Assembly (NCBI GenBank): GCA_964564675.1
Contig: CAZMBI010000002.1
Span: forward strand, 62,001-126,000
Source: CAZMBI01 sp964564675
GTDB lineage: Bacteria; Pseudomonadota; Alphaproteobacteria; Rickettsiales; UBA3002
Length of the DNA stretch: 64,000 nucleotides
Reading direction: 5' to 3'
A program made the translations under genes and the position numbers. The stretch's first letter is position 1, and each line of letters opens with the position of its first letter. Of the stretch, positions 34,023 to 42,078 are shown piece by piece. The notes beneath the pieces are model-generated. The model had not been told where the DNA came from and did not search any database. It worked only from the letters and a program-made list of their open reading frames with translations.

Positions 34023-35273
34023 ATGGTTGACGCGGCGCGTGACGCCCCGAGAGATATCGTTCGCCCGCAGACCGCCACTGAGGCGGCAACCGAACCGGTG
34101 TGGCAGGCACAAACGGCACCGGTCGCTGTTGCACGGCGGGTGCCTTATACCATCCCGCTACTTGGCATACCGCTTCCCGGCCTGATGAACGATATTATCG
34201 ATGATGCAGCTAATACCGCCTATGCCGGACGGGTGGCCACTCTGCGCGCCATGCCGGTATCGATCGTCAACAATTCTTCCAATTTCATCGGTATCACCCA
34301 TCTCGCCGGCGACATGATGATGCTCAAGGCCAACGGCACCAAGATGCTCAAGCCTAAGCAAATCAAATCGTCGCTTGATTATATTCGTGTCCCGTTTCTG
34401 AATACGCTGGAAACGGCGCGCTTCGGATTTTCCGTTAAAGATCTCGCGCGGCCGGGTTTTTATGTTGAATCCCTCACATCACTGACTTCCTTTGATGCCG
34501 CCGCGCGTGCCGATTTGGTGCGCGGTAACGGCGCGTTGTTTAATCGCTGGCAGGCGCGTTCGACGCTGTGTGGGCTGACCGGTATGGCGGTTAATGCGCT
34601 GCTGCCCGATGATGTCGACGATCAGCCCGAAGTCGAGCAGATGGCGAAACTCTATTCGAAGCAGCCACTGCGGTATTACGGCCGGCGGTTGGAGCAGGCG
34701 CTCAACCCCTTCGAATGGCCAACGCATAAACGCCAGTTCACCGGTATGGCGATCACGTTGGCGGGGGCGTCTTCCTTTATCTCCGGTTTTCGTAATGTGT
34801 CCGAGTTACCGCGCGCCGATGCGTTGGCGAAAAACATGAAATATACCTATCGGCTGAATCCGGCGCATGCGGCGGGCGGGTTGATCACCCTACTGGGCGG
34901 CGCGCAGTTATGGGCCGGTATTGATGACGAGCAGGGCTGGAAGGATTTCGGCCGGACCATGACCCTGCGCACCCTGTTTTTATTTCACAGCATCAGTAAT
35001 CGGTTTGATCCCAAACACCTTGATCCCGGCCGTCATTGGTATGCGGGCGGGCAGGCGCTGTTTACCGCCAAAGATGTCGGCTCGTATTTTATCGGCGGCG
35101 CGGAGAAACGGCCTGATGGCACGCTGATCGATAAGCAGCATATCCGCGAGGCGGCGCTGCGCAGGGCGGCTGCCGGGGAGTTGAGCGGGCCTGCACCGGA
35201 GGCGAGGCTGCAATCTCCGGCTGACCATAAGGGCATGATGCAGGCGGAAGGCCGGCAACGGGAGGCGCCATGA
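34023..35273 (+). CDS. Uncharacterised membrane-like protein, first of a tandem pair
   Basis: I do not recognise this family. The 416-residue product has a variable N-terminus, then several weakly hydrophobic Gly/Ala-rich segments: NSSNFIGITHLAGDMMML (about 85-102), RSTLCGLTGMAVNALLP (about 181-197), FTGMAITLAGASSFISGFRN (about 240-259) and HAAGGLITLLGGAQLWAGID (about 280-299). Each is followed by acidic or basic loops. The next gene encodes a clear paralogue and overlaps it by four bases (ATGA). The ATG at 34023 has GGAGG seven bases upstream. A four-repeat Pho-type box controls it, so a role under phosphate starvation is likely. The tail is Ala/Pro-rich. Confidence 0.75.
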   Translation: MVDAARDAPRDIVRPQTATEAATEPVWQAQTAPVAVARRVPYTIPLLGIPLPGLMNDIIDDAANTAYAGRVATLRAMPVSIVNNSSNFIGITHLAGDMMMLKANGTKMLKPKQIKSSLDYIRVPFLNTLETARFGFSVKDLARPGFYVESLTSLTSFDAAARADLVRGNGALFNRWQARSTLCGLTGMAVNALLPDDVDDQPEVEQMAKLYSKQPLRYYGRRLEQALNPFEWPTHKRQFTGMAITLAGASSFISGFRNVSELPRADALAKNMKYTYRLNPAHAAGGLITLLGGAQLWAGIDDEQGWKDFGRTMTLRTLFLFHSISNRFDPKHLDPGRHWYAGGQALFTAKDVGSYFIGGAEKRPDGTLIDKQHIREAALRRAAAGELSGPAPEARLQSPADHKGMMQAEGRQREAP

Positions 35274-36541
35274 GCCAGTCAGCCGATACGCCAACACTAA
35301 GTGCGTACAGGCATTCCAGTGCTTCCGGACCGGAGGATGGTGCGTCATCACGCGAGCCGGTCTGTCTGCCGGTGCTGGGCTGGCGCCTGCCGGGGCCGAT
35401 CGAAGCCGCCTGTCATCACCTCAACGACCAAGCCGAAGCCGCGCGCTTCGCCACGTTACAGGCGCTGCCATATTACGTGGTTAATCGTTCATCGAATATT
35501 ATCGGCGCCAGCGATGTTGTGCTTGACGTGGTAATGTTTAAATCCAGCGGCACCAATCTGGTGTCACCGGAAAATCGTGGTAAACCGGTGCATTATCTGA
35601 TCGATCCGCCGCGCAATATTTTGCATTCGGTGTTCGGCCGCGCCGGGCTTCAGGGCAAAACCAGCGATCTGTTCCGGCCGTCTTATTATGTGAATTCGCT
35701 CAAACATTTCAGCGACCTGGAAACGGCCAGCCATCTCGACAGCATGGGCGGCAAGACCAAATTACTGAACCGGTTTCAGTCGCGCTCCACCTTTGTCAAT
35801 ATGGCCAGTATGATGGTGACGGCCATCTTTCCGGATGACAAGGATGACAAGGAAGAAGTCGAAAAAAATGCGCAATTATTGCACGATGACCCGGCGGGCT
35901 ATGTCGGCAAGCGCGTCTGGCAGGCGGCCTACTTCCCGGGGTGGATGGAACATAAACGCCAGTTTGCCGGACTCGGAAAAACCCTGTCCGGAACATTCTC
36001 CTTGTTTTCGGGGTTTCGCAACGTCAATAAAACCACCAATAAATATTTCTTTAACTGGGCACACAGTGCGACGGGCCTGATTACGCTTGGAGCGGGGGCT
36101 CAGCTATGGTTTTCGCTGGACGATCAGCTGGGCTGGTCACGCTATGGCAAGACCATGATCTGGCGAACCCCTTTTTTGTTTAACAGTATTGGCTCCCGTT
36201 TCCAAAACAATGCCGACGGTAAATGGGCCTATCTCGGGGCGCAGACTTCGTGGCGGGTGCAGGACGTGTTTTCCTATCTGGTCGGCGGCGCGGACAAGCT
36301 GCCTGACGGGCGCATCGTTGATAAAAAGAAAATCCGGGAAGAGGCGCTGCGCAAGGCCGAGCAGAAAGACCGATCTTCGGAACCTGCGCCTCCTGCCGCC
36401 GGCTCCTCATGGCAAGACCGGCGGGAGGCTGAGGATGCGAGTCTGCCTGTTATAACCGGCTATCCGCATCGGCGGGTGGAAAAAACCGGGCTTGAAGCCG
36501 AACGCGTGCAGGAAGCCGCGGCGCCGGCGCTTTCGGCGTAA
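35270..36541 (+). CDS. Uncharacterised membrane-like protein, paralogue of the preceding gene
   Basis: The 423-residue product parallels its neighbour block by block: RSSNIIGASDVVLDVVMF, RPSYYVNSLKHFSDLETA, RSTFVNMASMMVTAIFPDD, HKRQFAGLGKTLSGTFSLF, GFRNV, GLITLGAGAQLWFSLDDQ, FLFNSIGSRF and LVGGADKLPDGRIVDKKKIREEALRKA. The shared GGA-x-PDG-x-I-D-K-x-x-IREEALR segment shows true duplication, not chance. The termini differ and are disordered. The start ATG overlaps the preceding stop, so translation is coupled. The function is unknown; expression from the Pho-type promoter is inferred. A hetero-oligomer of the two products would be a natural guess. Confidence 0.75.
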   Translation: MSQSADTPTLSAYRHSSASGPEDGASSREPVCLPVLGWRLPGPIEAACHHLNDQAEAARFATLQALPYYVVNRSSNIIGASDVVLDVVMFKSSGTNLVSPENRGKPVHYLIDPPRNILHSVFGRAGLQGKTSDLFRPSYYVNSLKHFSDLETASHLDSMGGKTKLLNRFQSRSTFVNMASMMVTAIFPDDKDDKEEVEKNAQLLHDDPAGYVGKRVWQAAYFPGWMEHKRQFAGLGKTLSGTFSLFSGFRNVNKTTNKYFFNWAHSATGLITLGAGAQLWFSLDDQLGWSRYGKTMIWRTPFLFNSIGSRFQNNADGKWAYLGAQTSWRVQDVFSYLVGGADKLPDGRIVDKKKIREEALRKAEQKDRSSEPAPPAAGSSWQDRREAEDASLPVITGYPHRRVEKTGLEAERVQEAAAPALSA

Positions 36542-36562
36542 CGGTTGCGATACGCGCTCGCA

Positions 36563-37321
36563 TTATTTCTGCAAATCCAGCTTGGTGACCACCCCTTCCA
36601 GCGACTGCGTCAACTGATCCGGCGAGGCGGGCAGGGCGGACAGCAATCGTTTGGCCTCGGCCGAATCGCTGGCCTGCAGCGTGCGGATCGATTGCAGCGC
36701 CTGCTGGTTGTAATGCTTGGCAGCGCCCAGGTCTTTGGGCACGCCGCGACCGCCTTGCATATAGGTTGAGCCCAGCGACAGTTGCGACAATACGCCGTAT
36801 TCTCCCATATTGGCACTGGATTGCAGATAGGAAAGCCCGGCCGAGGAATTGCCTTGCGAAAGCAGTTGCGAACCGGCGGTGCCCTGCGTTAACGCAGCGC
36901 GCATCCGGTCCATCGACGAGCCGCCGGAGGGCATCCCGCTTAAGAATTTAGGGTCGATCATATTGTTGATTTGCGGCGCGTTAAAGCCCAGCGTCTGCGA
37001 GCTCAGCTTGCGCGCCATCATGCCGGCATATTCCTCCAGATTCATCATATTGCCGAATTTGCTGGCGCCGACCATCTGTTCCAGCCGGTTGCGCAGCGAC
37101 GCCATGGTAGTGCCGATCGCCATGCAGGTATCGTTCAGCTGATGCAGCTCCATTTCGGTGATAACGCTCTGGCAATAGCTGCCCAGCTGCAAGGAATTGC
37201 GCCACAGATATTGCCCCAGCCCGGTGATCAGCAGGATGAGCACGACAATCGCAATCAGATGAATACTGATAAACCCGCCTTCGCGCCTGTGGTTTGGATG
37301 CGTCATGAGCGGATGGTTCAT
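36563..37321 (-). CDS. Sel1-like repeat protein with one N-terminal membrane anchor
   Basis: The 252-residue protein has a short basic N-terminus, a single hydrophobic helix (about residues 17-36), an extracytoplasmic helical region, and a Sel1-like/TPR-type repeat near residue 180 (GSTYMQGGRGVPKDLGAAKHYNQQA). The N-terminus REGGFISIHLIAIVVLILLI resembles a pseudopilin leader (G-F cleavage site, then a hydrophobic helix), although the usual Glu at +5 is absent. Two Flp pilin genes lie just upstream on the same strand, beyond a terminator. It could be a pilus-associated protein. AAGGGAGG precedes the ATG. Confidence 0.6.
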   Translation of the reverse strand: MNHPLMTHPNHRREGGFISIHLIAIVVLILLITGLGQYLWRNSLQLGSYCQSVITEMELHQLNDTCMAIGTTMASLRNRLEQMVGASKFGNMMNLEEYAGMMARKLSSQTLGFNAPQINNMIDPKFLSGMPSGGSSMDRMRAALTQGTAGSQLLSQGNSSAGLSYLQSSANMGEYGVLSQLSLGSTYMQGGRGVPKDLGAAKHYNQQALQSIRTLQASDSAEAKRLLSALPASPDQLTQSLEGVVTKLDLQK

Positions 37322-37372
37322 AATCGCCCTCCCTTTTCAGGGATTATAGCAAAAAACCAGATGATTGGCATA

Positions 37373-37404
37373 AAAAAACGCCCGGCGGTAACCGGGCGTT
37401 TTCG
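37373..37404 (-). terminator. Rho-independent terminator after the first Flp pilin gene
   Basis: ACGCCCGG (37378-37385) pairs with CCGGGCGT (37392-37399), loop CGGTAA. On the minus strand the stem is followed by seven T, so it ends transcription from the flp gene at 37445-37618. The plus-strand side has four T and may also act weakly. Confidence 0.85.
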
Positions 37405-37444
37405 TCTTAACGATCGGTGAGATCGTTATGCTTGACCGTCACGC

Positions 37445-37618
37445 TTAGTTTTGGGCGTTGGTCAGCTCACCTGAAATTTCGTTAAAGGTATTGCTCAGTT
37501 CGTTACCAAGCGTACCCAATGCAATAATGGCGGCCAGCGAAACCAATGCGGCGATCAGGCCGTATTCAATGGCGGTCGCGCCGGACTCATCTTTAAAAAA
37601 GGATAAAACCGTATGCAT
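37445..37618 (-). CDS. Flp/Fap-type pilin
   Basis: A 57-residue Flp pilin, the subunit of Tad (tight adherence) pili. It shows the leader FKDESG, the cleavage region GATAIEYGLIAAL and a hydrophobic helix, with the conserved Glu-Tyr after the processing site. The ATG at 37618 has GGAG eight bases upstream. A terminator follows 40 bases later, so it is transcribed alone, as is usual for abundant pilins. No cpa/tad assembly genes are in this window. A 6-bp inverted repeat (GCTGGA/TCCAGC) lies in the upstream region. Confidence 0.9.
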   Translation of the reverse strand: MHTVLSFFKDESGATAIEYGLIAALVSLAAIIALGTLGNELSNTFNEISGELTNAQN

Positions 37619-37699
37619 GAAATGAACTCCATTTTTATTTGTCTGATAAACAGGCAAAAGTTAAAAAAAAAGGTGCAGTATATAATAGCACCGTTATAC

Positions 37700-37714
37700 G
37701 CTGGATTTTCCAGC
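37700..37714. promoter_or_regulatory. Inverted repeat upstream of flp
   Basis: GCTGGA-TTT-TCCAGC is a perfect inverted repeat about 80 bases before the flp start and near a TATTATATAC -10-like sequence on the minus strand. It may be an operator or part of the end of the upstream pilin transcript. Confidence 0.3.
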
Positions 37715-37793
37715 TACAATTATAATATCAGATTTTTGAACCGGAGACAAGCAAGCAACAATTGGCGGCAATAAGCGCTTGTGATTCTGCAAC

Positions 37794-37979
37794 CTAATTG
37801 TTAACAGCCTCAGAGACATCTGTTGCCACGTTATTGTAGTTGTTACCAACGGATTCGCCCAATAATGTGACACTAAGGATAATAGCGACGGAAACCAGCA
37901 TGGCGACGAAAGCATATTCAATGCTGGTAGCGCCCGCTTGCGAAGTACAAAAAACAGAATATTTCACGGTAAACGACAC
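37794..37979 (-). CDS. Second Flp-type pilin-like protein
   Basis: The 61-residue frame carries an Flp pilin core, AGATSIEYAFVAMLVSVAIILSVTLLG, with the Glu-Tyr pair, but its leader (VKYSVFCTSQ) is unusual. There is no ATG: GTG at 37979 or 37967 would be needed, and no Shine-Dalgarno sequence is visible. It could be a divergent minor pilin or a decaying duplicate of the neighbouring flp gene. The surrounding DNA is AT-rich. A near-consensus DnaA-like word (TTATTCACA) lies just upstream at 37987-37995. Confidence 0.6.
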   Translation of the reverse strand: MSFTVKYSVFCTSQAGATSIEYAFVAMLVSVAIILSVTLLGESVGNNYNNVATDVSEAVNN

Positions 37980-38105
37980 ACTAAGTTATTCACAACTTTT
38001 TTTGTCATAATATGTTTTTGAGTAAAATACAATGCACTTTGTTGAGCCGGTTACATATCGCGCATCCTATCGATATATATAATAATTAATGCACCTCGCG
38101 CGGCC

Positions 38106-40124
38106 TTATGCCGCCTGTTCCTGCAGCCGCGCCTGCACGCACTGCAGTGCGTGATCATACACTTCATTAGTAGTCATCTCGGTGGTGTCCAGGGTAATGG
38201 CGTCTTCTGCTGGCAGCAGGGGGGCGCTGTGGCGCTGGCTGTCGCGCGCATCGCGTTCAACCAGATCCTGCAGTACCGACTCATAGACCACCTCAATCCC
38301 CTGGCCCTGCAACTGGCGGTGGCGGCGATCGGCACGAGCCTCGATACTGGCCGTCATAAACAGTTTTACGTCCGCTTCGGGGCAGACCACCGTGCCGATA
38401 TCGCGCCCGTCGAGAATTGCCCCGCGCGCCGAGGCGGCGAACCGGCGCTGATGATCGAGCAGTATCTGGCGCACTTCCGGCATCGCCGAGATGACGGAAG
38501 CGGCCTGGCCGACTTTTTCCTGGCGCAGCTGCGGGTTGGAAAAATCCTCCTGACGGATGGCTTTAGCGGCGGCGACGGCCTGCTCCTGATTATGCGGGTC
38601 TTCGCCGGCGAATAACAGGCGCATCCCCACCGCGCGATACAGCGACCCGGTATCCAAATAGGGTAGGCCCAGATGTTCCGAGAGCCGCCGGCCGAGTGTC
38701 CCCTTGCCGGAGGCAGCGGGCCCGTCAATGGCGATCACCAGCGGGTGCGACAGCTCCATCCGCGGCTTAGTGCGGCGCTCACGGAATATCCCGGCGCCGC
38801 ATTCATTCATCACCTCAAGAAAGGTGGGAAAACTGGTGGCGATGGCGCGCCCGTCATCCACACGCACCGGCTGTTCGGCGACCAGCCCCATCACTAAAAA
38901 CGCCATGGCGATGCGGTGATCGTAATGGGTGTTCACCACGCCGCCGCCAGCTACGCGCCCGGTGCCGTCCACCACTAGTGCATCATCATGCGCCTGCGCG
39001 CTCACCCCGTTGATGCGCAGCCCGTCGGCGATGGCCTGCAGGCGGTCACTTTCCTTAACGCGTAACTCGCCTATTCCGCGCATCACGCTGCGGCCTTCGG
39101 CAAAGGCGCAGGCAACCGCCAGGATCGGGTATTCATCGATCATCGCAGGGGCAAGCGCGGCTTCCACATCCACCGCCTGTAGCGTACTGTGCCGCGCGGT
39201 GATGTCTGCCACCGGCTCGCCGGCCATCTGGCGTTCATTGGTGACGCGCAGATCAGCGCCCATGCGTTTTAACACCGTGAATAACCCGGCGCGCAGTGGA
39301 TTCAGACACACCGCCGGCACGGTGATGTCGCTGCCCGGGGTAATCAGCGCCGCCACAATCGGAAACGCCGCTGACGACGGGTCGGCGGGAATGGTAATAT
39401 CCGATTCCTGCCATTGCTGGTCCTGCTGCCCGTCGATGCGGATAATCTGCCCGCCCTCGGGCTGTGATTCCCGCGTGAGCGTTACGCCTAGCCGGGTCAG
39501 CAGGTGCTCGGTATGATCGCGCGTGGCCACTGGTTCGATGACGGTGGTGGTGCCGGCGATATTCAGCCCGGCCAGTAAAATGGCCGATTTCACCTGTGCG
39601 GAGGCCACTGGCAGTTCATAGGTGATGGGCAATAAATCGCTGCCGCCGGACATGGCCAGCGGCAGGGTGTCGCCGCTATGGGCGACAAACTGTACGCCCA
39701 TCTGCGCCAGCGGGGTAATGACACGTTGCATCGGCCGCCGCGACAGGCTGGTATCGCCGGCGAAAAAACTGGTAAACGGGTAGGGGGCGAGCAGCCCCAT
39801 CAACAGCCGGGTGCTGGTGCCGCTATTGCCCAGGTGCAAGACGTTCGCCGGTTCGTTCAGGCCACCGATACCGCGGCCCTGTACGCGCCAGGTGCCTTGT
39901 TCCTGCGTGAACGACACCCCGCACTGACGCAACGCCTGCATGGTGCTGAACACATCCTCGCTTTCCAGCAGTCCGCTGATATGCAGTGTGCCGATGATCT
40001 GGCTGCCCAGCATCAAGGCGCGATGCGAGATGGATTTATCACCCGGAATGCGCGCTTCGCCGTACAGCCTGCCGCCGGGTTGCGAGATGAATGCTTGCGC
40101 AGAAGTCAAGTCCGATTGGGTCAT
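38106..40124 (-). CDS. aroA-cmk: Fused EPSP synthase - cytidylate kinase
   Basis: One uninterrupted frame of 672 residues joins two enzymes. Residues about 1-445 are 5-enolpyruvylshikimate-3-phosphate synthase of the shikimate pathway (PGDKSISHRALMLGS, LGNSGTSTRLLMGLL and RVKESDRLQAIADGL present). Residues about 450-672 are cytidylate kinase, which phosphorylates CMP and dCMP (IDGPAASGKGTLGRRL Walker A, YLDTGSLYRA and DGRDIGTVVCP). The linker is only about ten residues (FRERRTKPRM). The two genes are usually adjacent and separate, followed by rpsA, which is absent here. The fusion looks genuine, with no frameshift or stop, but could be checked against reads. Confidence 0.92.
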   Translation of the reverse strand: MTQSDLTSAQAFISQPGGRLYGEARIPGDKSISHRALMLGSQIIGTLHISGLLESEDVFSTMQALRQCGVSFTQEQGTWRVQGRGIGGLNEPANVLHLGNSGTSTRLLMGLLAPYPFTSFFAGDTSLSRRPMQRVITPLAQMGVQFVAHSGDTLPLAMSGGSDLLPITYELPVASAQVKSAILLAGLNIAGTTTVIEPVATRDHTEHLLTRLGVTLTRESQPEGGQIIRIDGQQDQQWQESDITIPADPSSAAFPIVAALITPGSDITVPAVCLNPLRAGLFTVLKRMGADLRVTNERQMAGEPVADITARHSTLQAVDVEAALAPAMIDEYPILAVACAFAEGRSVMRGIGELRVKESDRLQAIADGLRINGVSAQAHDDALVVDGTGRVAGGGVVNTHYDHRIAMAFLVMGLVAEQPVRVDDGRAIATSFPTFLEVMNECGAGIFRERRTKPRMELSHPLVIAIDGPAASGKGTLGRRLSEHLGLPYLDTGSLYRAVGMRLLFAGEDPHNQEQAVAAAKAIRQEDFSNPQLRQEKVGQAASVISAMPEVRQILLDHQRRFAASARGAILDGRDIGTVVCPEADVKLFMTASIEARADRRHRQLQGQGIEVVYESVLQDLVERDARDSQRHSAPLLPAEDAITLDTTEMTTNEVYDHALQCVQARLQEQAA

Positions 40125-40302
40125 TGCGATTTCAAGTTTACGATAGTCGTTGGAATCGGTAATATAAGCTTTATCCGGGTGAGTAAAGTAACCATCGCGT
40201 CTAAAATGATCGCGTTAATAAATACTCGGTTCCCGTGCCGGCGCTTCGCCATAACGGGATAATAGAGCAAAAGACAGGCATAACACGGTTGGGATTCAGA
40301 CC

Positions 40303-40743
40303 ATGCATGCAAGCCTTGGCAGGAAACATCAGTGCATCCAGTGTTCGGCGAAATTTTATGACCTGAACCAGTCACCGGCATCGTGCCCGAAATGCGGGAC
40401 GCAGGTGATCACCCGGCTGGCACCCACCTCCGGGCCGCTCAACGGTTCGGGGACGCACGCCGAGCCGCAGGCGCCCGGGCCGAAAGTCAGGCCCAAAGCC
40501 GAGGAAACCGAAAAGCTTGAAGGTATGGGCCAGGTGGTGGAACTGGAGGAGCTCGATGATTTCGATGAGGATGTCGAGCATCTGGAAGAGGTTGAAGACC
40601 ATACGGAAGAGCCCGAGTCCGACGTCAATTCCGACGATGCCGACGACGAAATGTTCATCGAGGATCTGGAAGAAAGCGAAGCCGCGCTGTTTGATGAGCG
40701 CAGCGAGGATGACGCCGGCGAAGAGGAACGCGAGACGGGCTAG
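40303..40743 (+). CDS. TIGR02300 family acidic protein (FYDLN domain)
   Basis: The 146-residue product begins with a zinc-ribbon-like part (QCIQCSAKFYDLN, then SCPKCG) that defines the alphaproteobacterial TIGR02300 family, followed by a very acidic, presumably disordered tail. No function is known, but the gene is widely kept beside aroA in Alphaproteobacteria, and here it is divergent from aroA-cmk. The two CxxC pairs suggest one bound zinc. Confidence 0.88.
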   Translation: MHASLGRKHQCIQCSAKFYDLNQSPASCPKCGTQVITRLAPTSGPLNGSGTHAEPQAPGPKVRPKAEETEKLEGMGQVVELEELDDFDEDVEHLEEVEDHTEEPESDVNSDDADDEMFIEDLEESEAALFDERSEDDAGEEERETG

Positions 40744-40753
40744 CCCAACTGTT

Positions 40754-40762
40754 TGTGGATAA
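40754..40762 (-). promoter_or_regulatory. Perfect DnaA box upstream of dnaN
   Basis: TGTGGATAA is the complement of TTATCCACA, the DnaA-box consensus. It is 132 bases before the dnaN start. Only this single perfect copy was noticed in the spacer, so it more probably regulates dnaN than marks an origin. Confidence 0.5.
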
Positions 40763-40807
40763 CTCCGCATGGTATTGCCGCGGCGCGATCAAATCATAAC
40801 TTTTCCA

Positions 40808-40835
40808 TTGCGCTTTTACCGCCCCACTTTATAGT
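40808..40835 (+). promoter_or_regulatory. Promoter candidate for dnaN
   Basis: TTGCGC (40808-40813) and TATAGT (40830-40835) with a 16-bp spacer lie 51 bases before the dnaN ATG. Motif match only. Confidence 0.4.
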
Positions 40836-40885
40836 CTGGGGACATGGAAGCACAACAAATCACTGAAGCATTCGAGGACAGTAGC

Positions 40886-42004
40886 ATGAAACTCGTCATT
40901 GAACGCGGCGCGCTGCTGAAATCGCTCAGCCATATTCACTCCGTTGTCGAACGCCGCGGGACGATCCCGATTCTCTCCAACGTCAAGCTGGAAGGCGCTG
41001 ACGGTAAGCTGGTGCTGACCGCCACTGATATGGACATTTCCGTTACCGAGGGCGTGCCGGCCGAAATCAGCGAACATGGCGCCACCACCGTGCCGGCGCA
41101 CATGTTTTACGAAATCGTGCGCAAATTGCCGGATGGCGCGCAGATTGAAATCACCAAGGCCGCCGATGAGGCCAAGGTCATCATCCGCGCCGGGCAGTCG
41201 CGCTTTTCATTATCCAGCCTGCCGGTAGACGATTTCCCGGTGCTTGCCGAAGACGATCTGGCGCATCGCTTCACCGTCACCGGTGACGAATGCAAGGCGC
41301 TGGTGGAAAAAACCCGTTTTGCCATTTCCACCGAAGAAACCCGCTACTATCTCAACGGGGTGTATCTGCATGCCGCCACTGCCGAGGGCGCCAGCGTGCT
41401 GCGCGCGGTGGCCACCGACGGCCACCGGCTGGCGCGGATCCAGATCGGCCTGCCGGAAGGCGCCGAGAACATCCCGGGCGTTATCATTCCGCGTAAAACC
41501 ATCAGCGAGCTGGTTAAGCTGCTGGAGGAGGGCGTGCAAACCGTGCAGATTGCGTTGTCGGAGAGCAAAATCAAGTTTGTCTGCGGCAAGGCGGTGCTGG
41601 TTTCCAAACTGATCGACGGCACTTTCCCCGATTATGATCGAGTGATTCCCTCGGGCAACGACAAGATTATGGAAGTCGAATGCAAGCCGTTCTCTCTGGC
41701 GGTGGACCGGGTGTCGGTTATTTCCTCGGAAAAATCGCGCGGCATCAAGCTGGAGCTGGATAACGGCGCGCTGGTGCTGTCAGCAACCAGCGCCGAACAG
41801 GGTTCGGCGCGCGAGGAGCTGGATGTTAAATACGGCGCGGACCCGGTGGATATCGGCTTTAATTCGCGTTATCTGCTGGACATGATGGCGCAGATCGAGG
41901 GTGAGTCGGCGCAGTTCGTGCTGGCGGATTCGCAGTCGCCGGCGCTGGTGCGCGACCCGGCGGATGTCGGCGCGTTGTATGTCATCATGCCGATGCGGGT
42001 ATAG
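40886..42004 (+). CDS. dnaN: DNA polymerase III beta sliding clamp
   Basis: DnaN forms the ring-shaped dimer that tethers polymerase to DNA. The product is 372 residues with the three-domain clamp fold, starting MKLVIERGALLKSLSHIHSVVERR and ending in ALYVIMPMRV. The ATG at 40886 is selected because GAGGA lies seven bases upstream and the family starts there; the open frame begins 14 codons earlier. recF and gyrB follow, a standard arrangement, but dnaA does not precede it. The spacer to recF is filled by seven phased heptamers. Confidence 0.97.
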   Translation: MKLVIERGALLKSLSHIHSVVERRGTIPILSNVKLEGADGKLVLTATDMDISVTEGVPAEISEHGATTVPAHMFYEIVRKLPDGAQIEITKAADEAKVIIRAGQSRFSLSSLPVDDFPVLAEDDLAHRFTVTGDECKALVEKTRFAISTEETRYYLNGVYLHAATAEGASVLRAVATDGHRLARIQIGLPEGAENIPGVIIPRKTISELVKLLEEGVQTVQIALSESKIKFVCGKAVLVSKLIDGTFPDYDRVIPSGNDKIMEVECKPFSLAVDRVSVISSEKSRGIKLELDNGALVLSATSAEQGSAREELDVKYGADPVDIGFNSRYLLDMMAQIEGESAQFVLADSQSPALVRDPADVGALYVIMPMRV

Positions 42005-42006
42005 CC

Positions 42007-42055
42007 CGCTCAGCCGTCAGCCGCTTTATATCAATCGCTAATGGCTGAGGGCTAA
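42007..42055. repeat. Seven phased heptamers between dnaN and recF
   Basis: Read on the minus strand from 42055: TTAGCCC, TCAGCCA, TTAGCGA, TTGATAT, AAAGCGG, CTGACGG and CTGAGCG. Three words keep the TYAG core and two keep CTGA. The tract starts two bases after the dnaN stop. Confidence 0.55.
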
Positions 42056-42078
42056 CCGCCACAGGCAAATGGCTGGTC

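Noticed and set aside
37980..38105. AT-rich stretch with a DnaA-like word as a replication origin
   Set aside because: Only one imperfect box is present, there is no box cluster, and the AT-richness fits the promoter region of the pilin gene.
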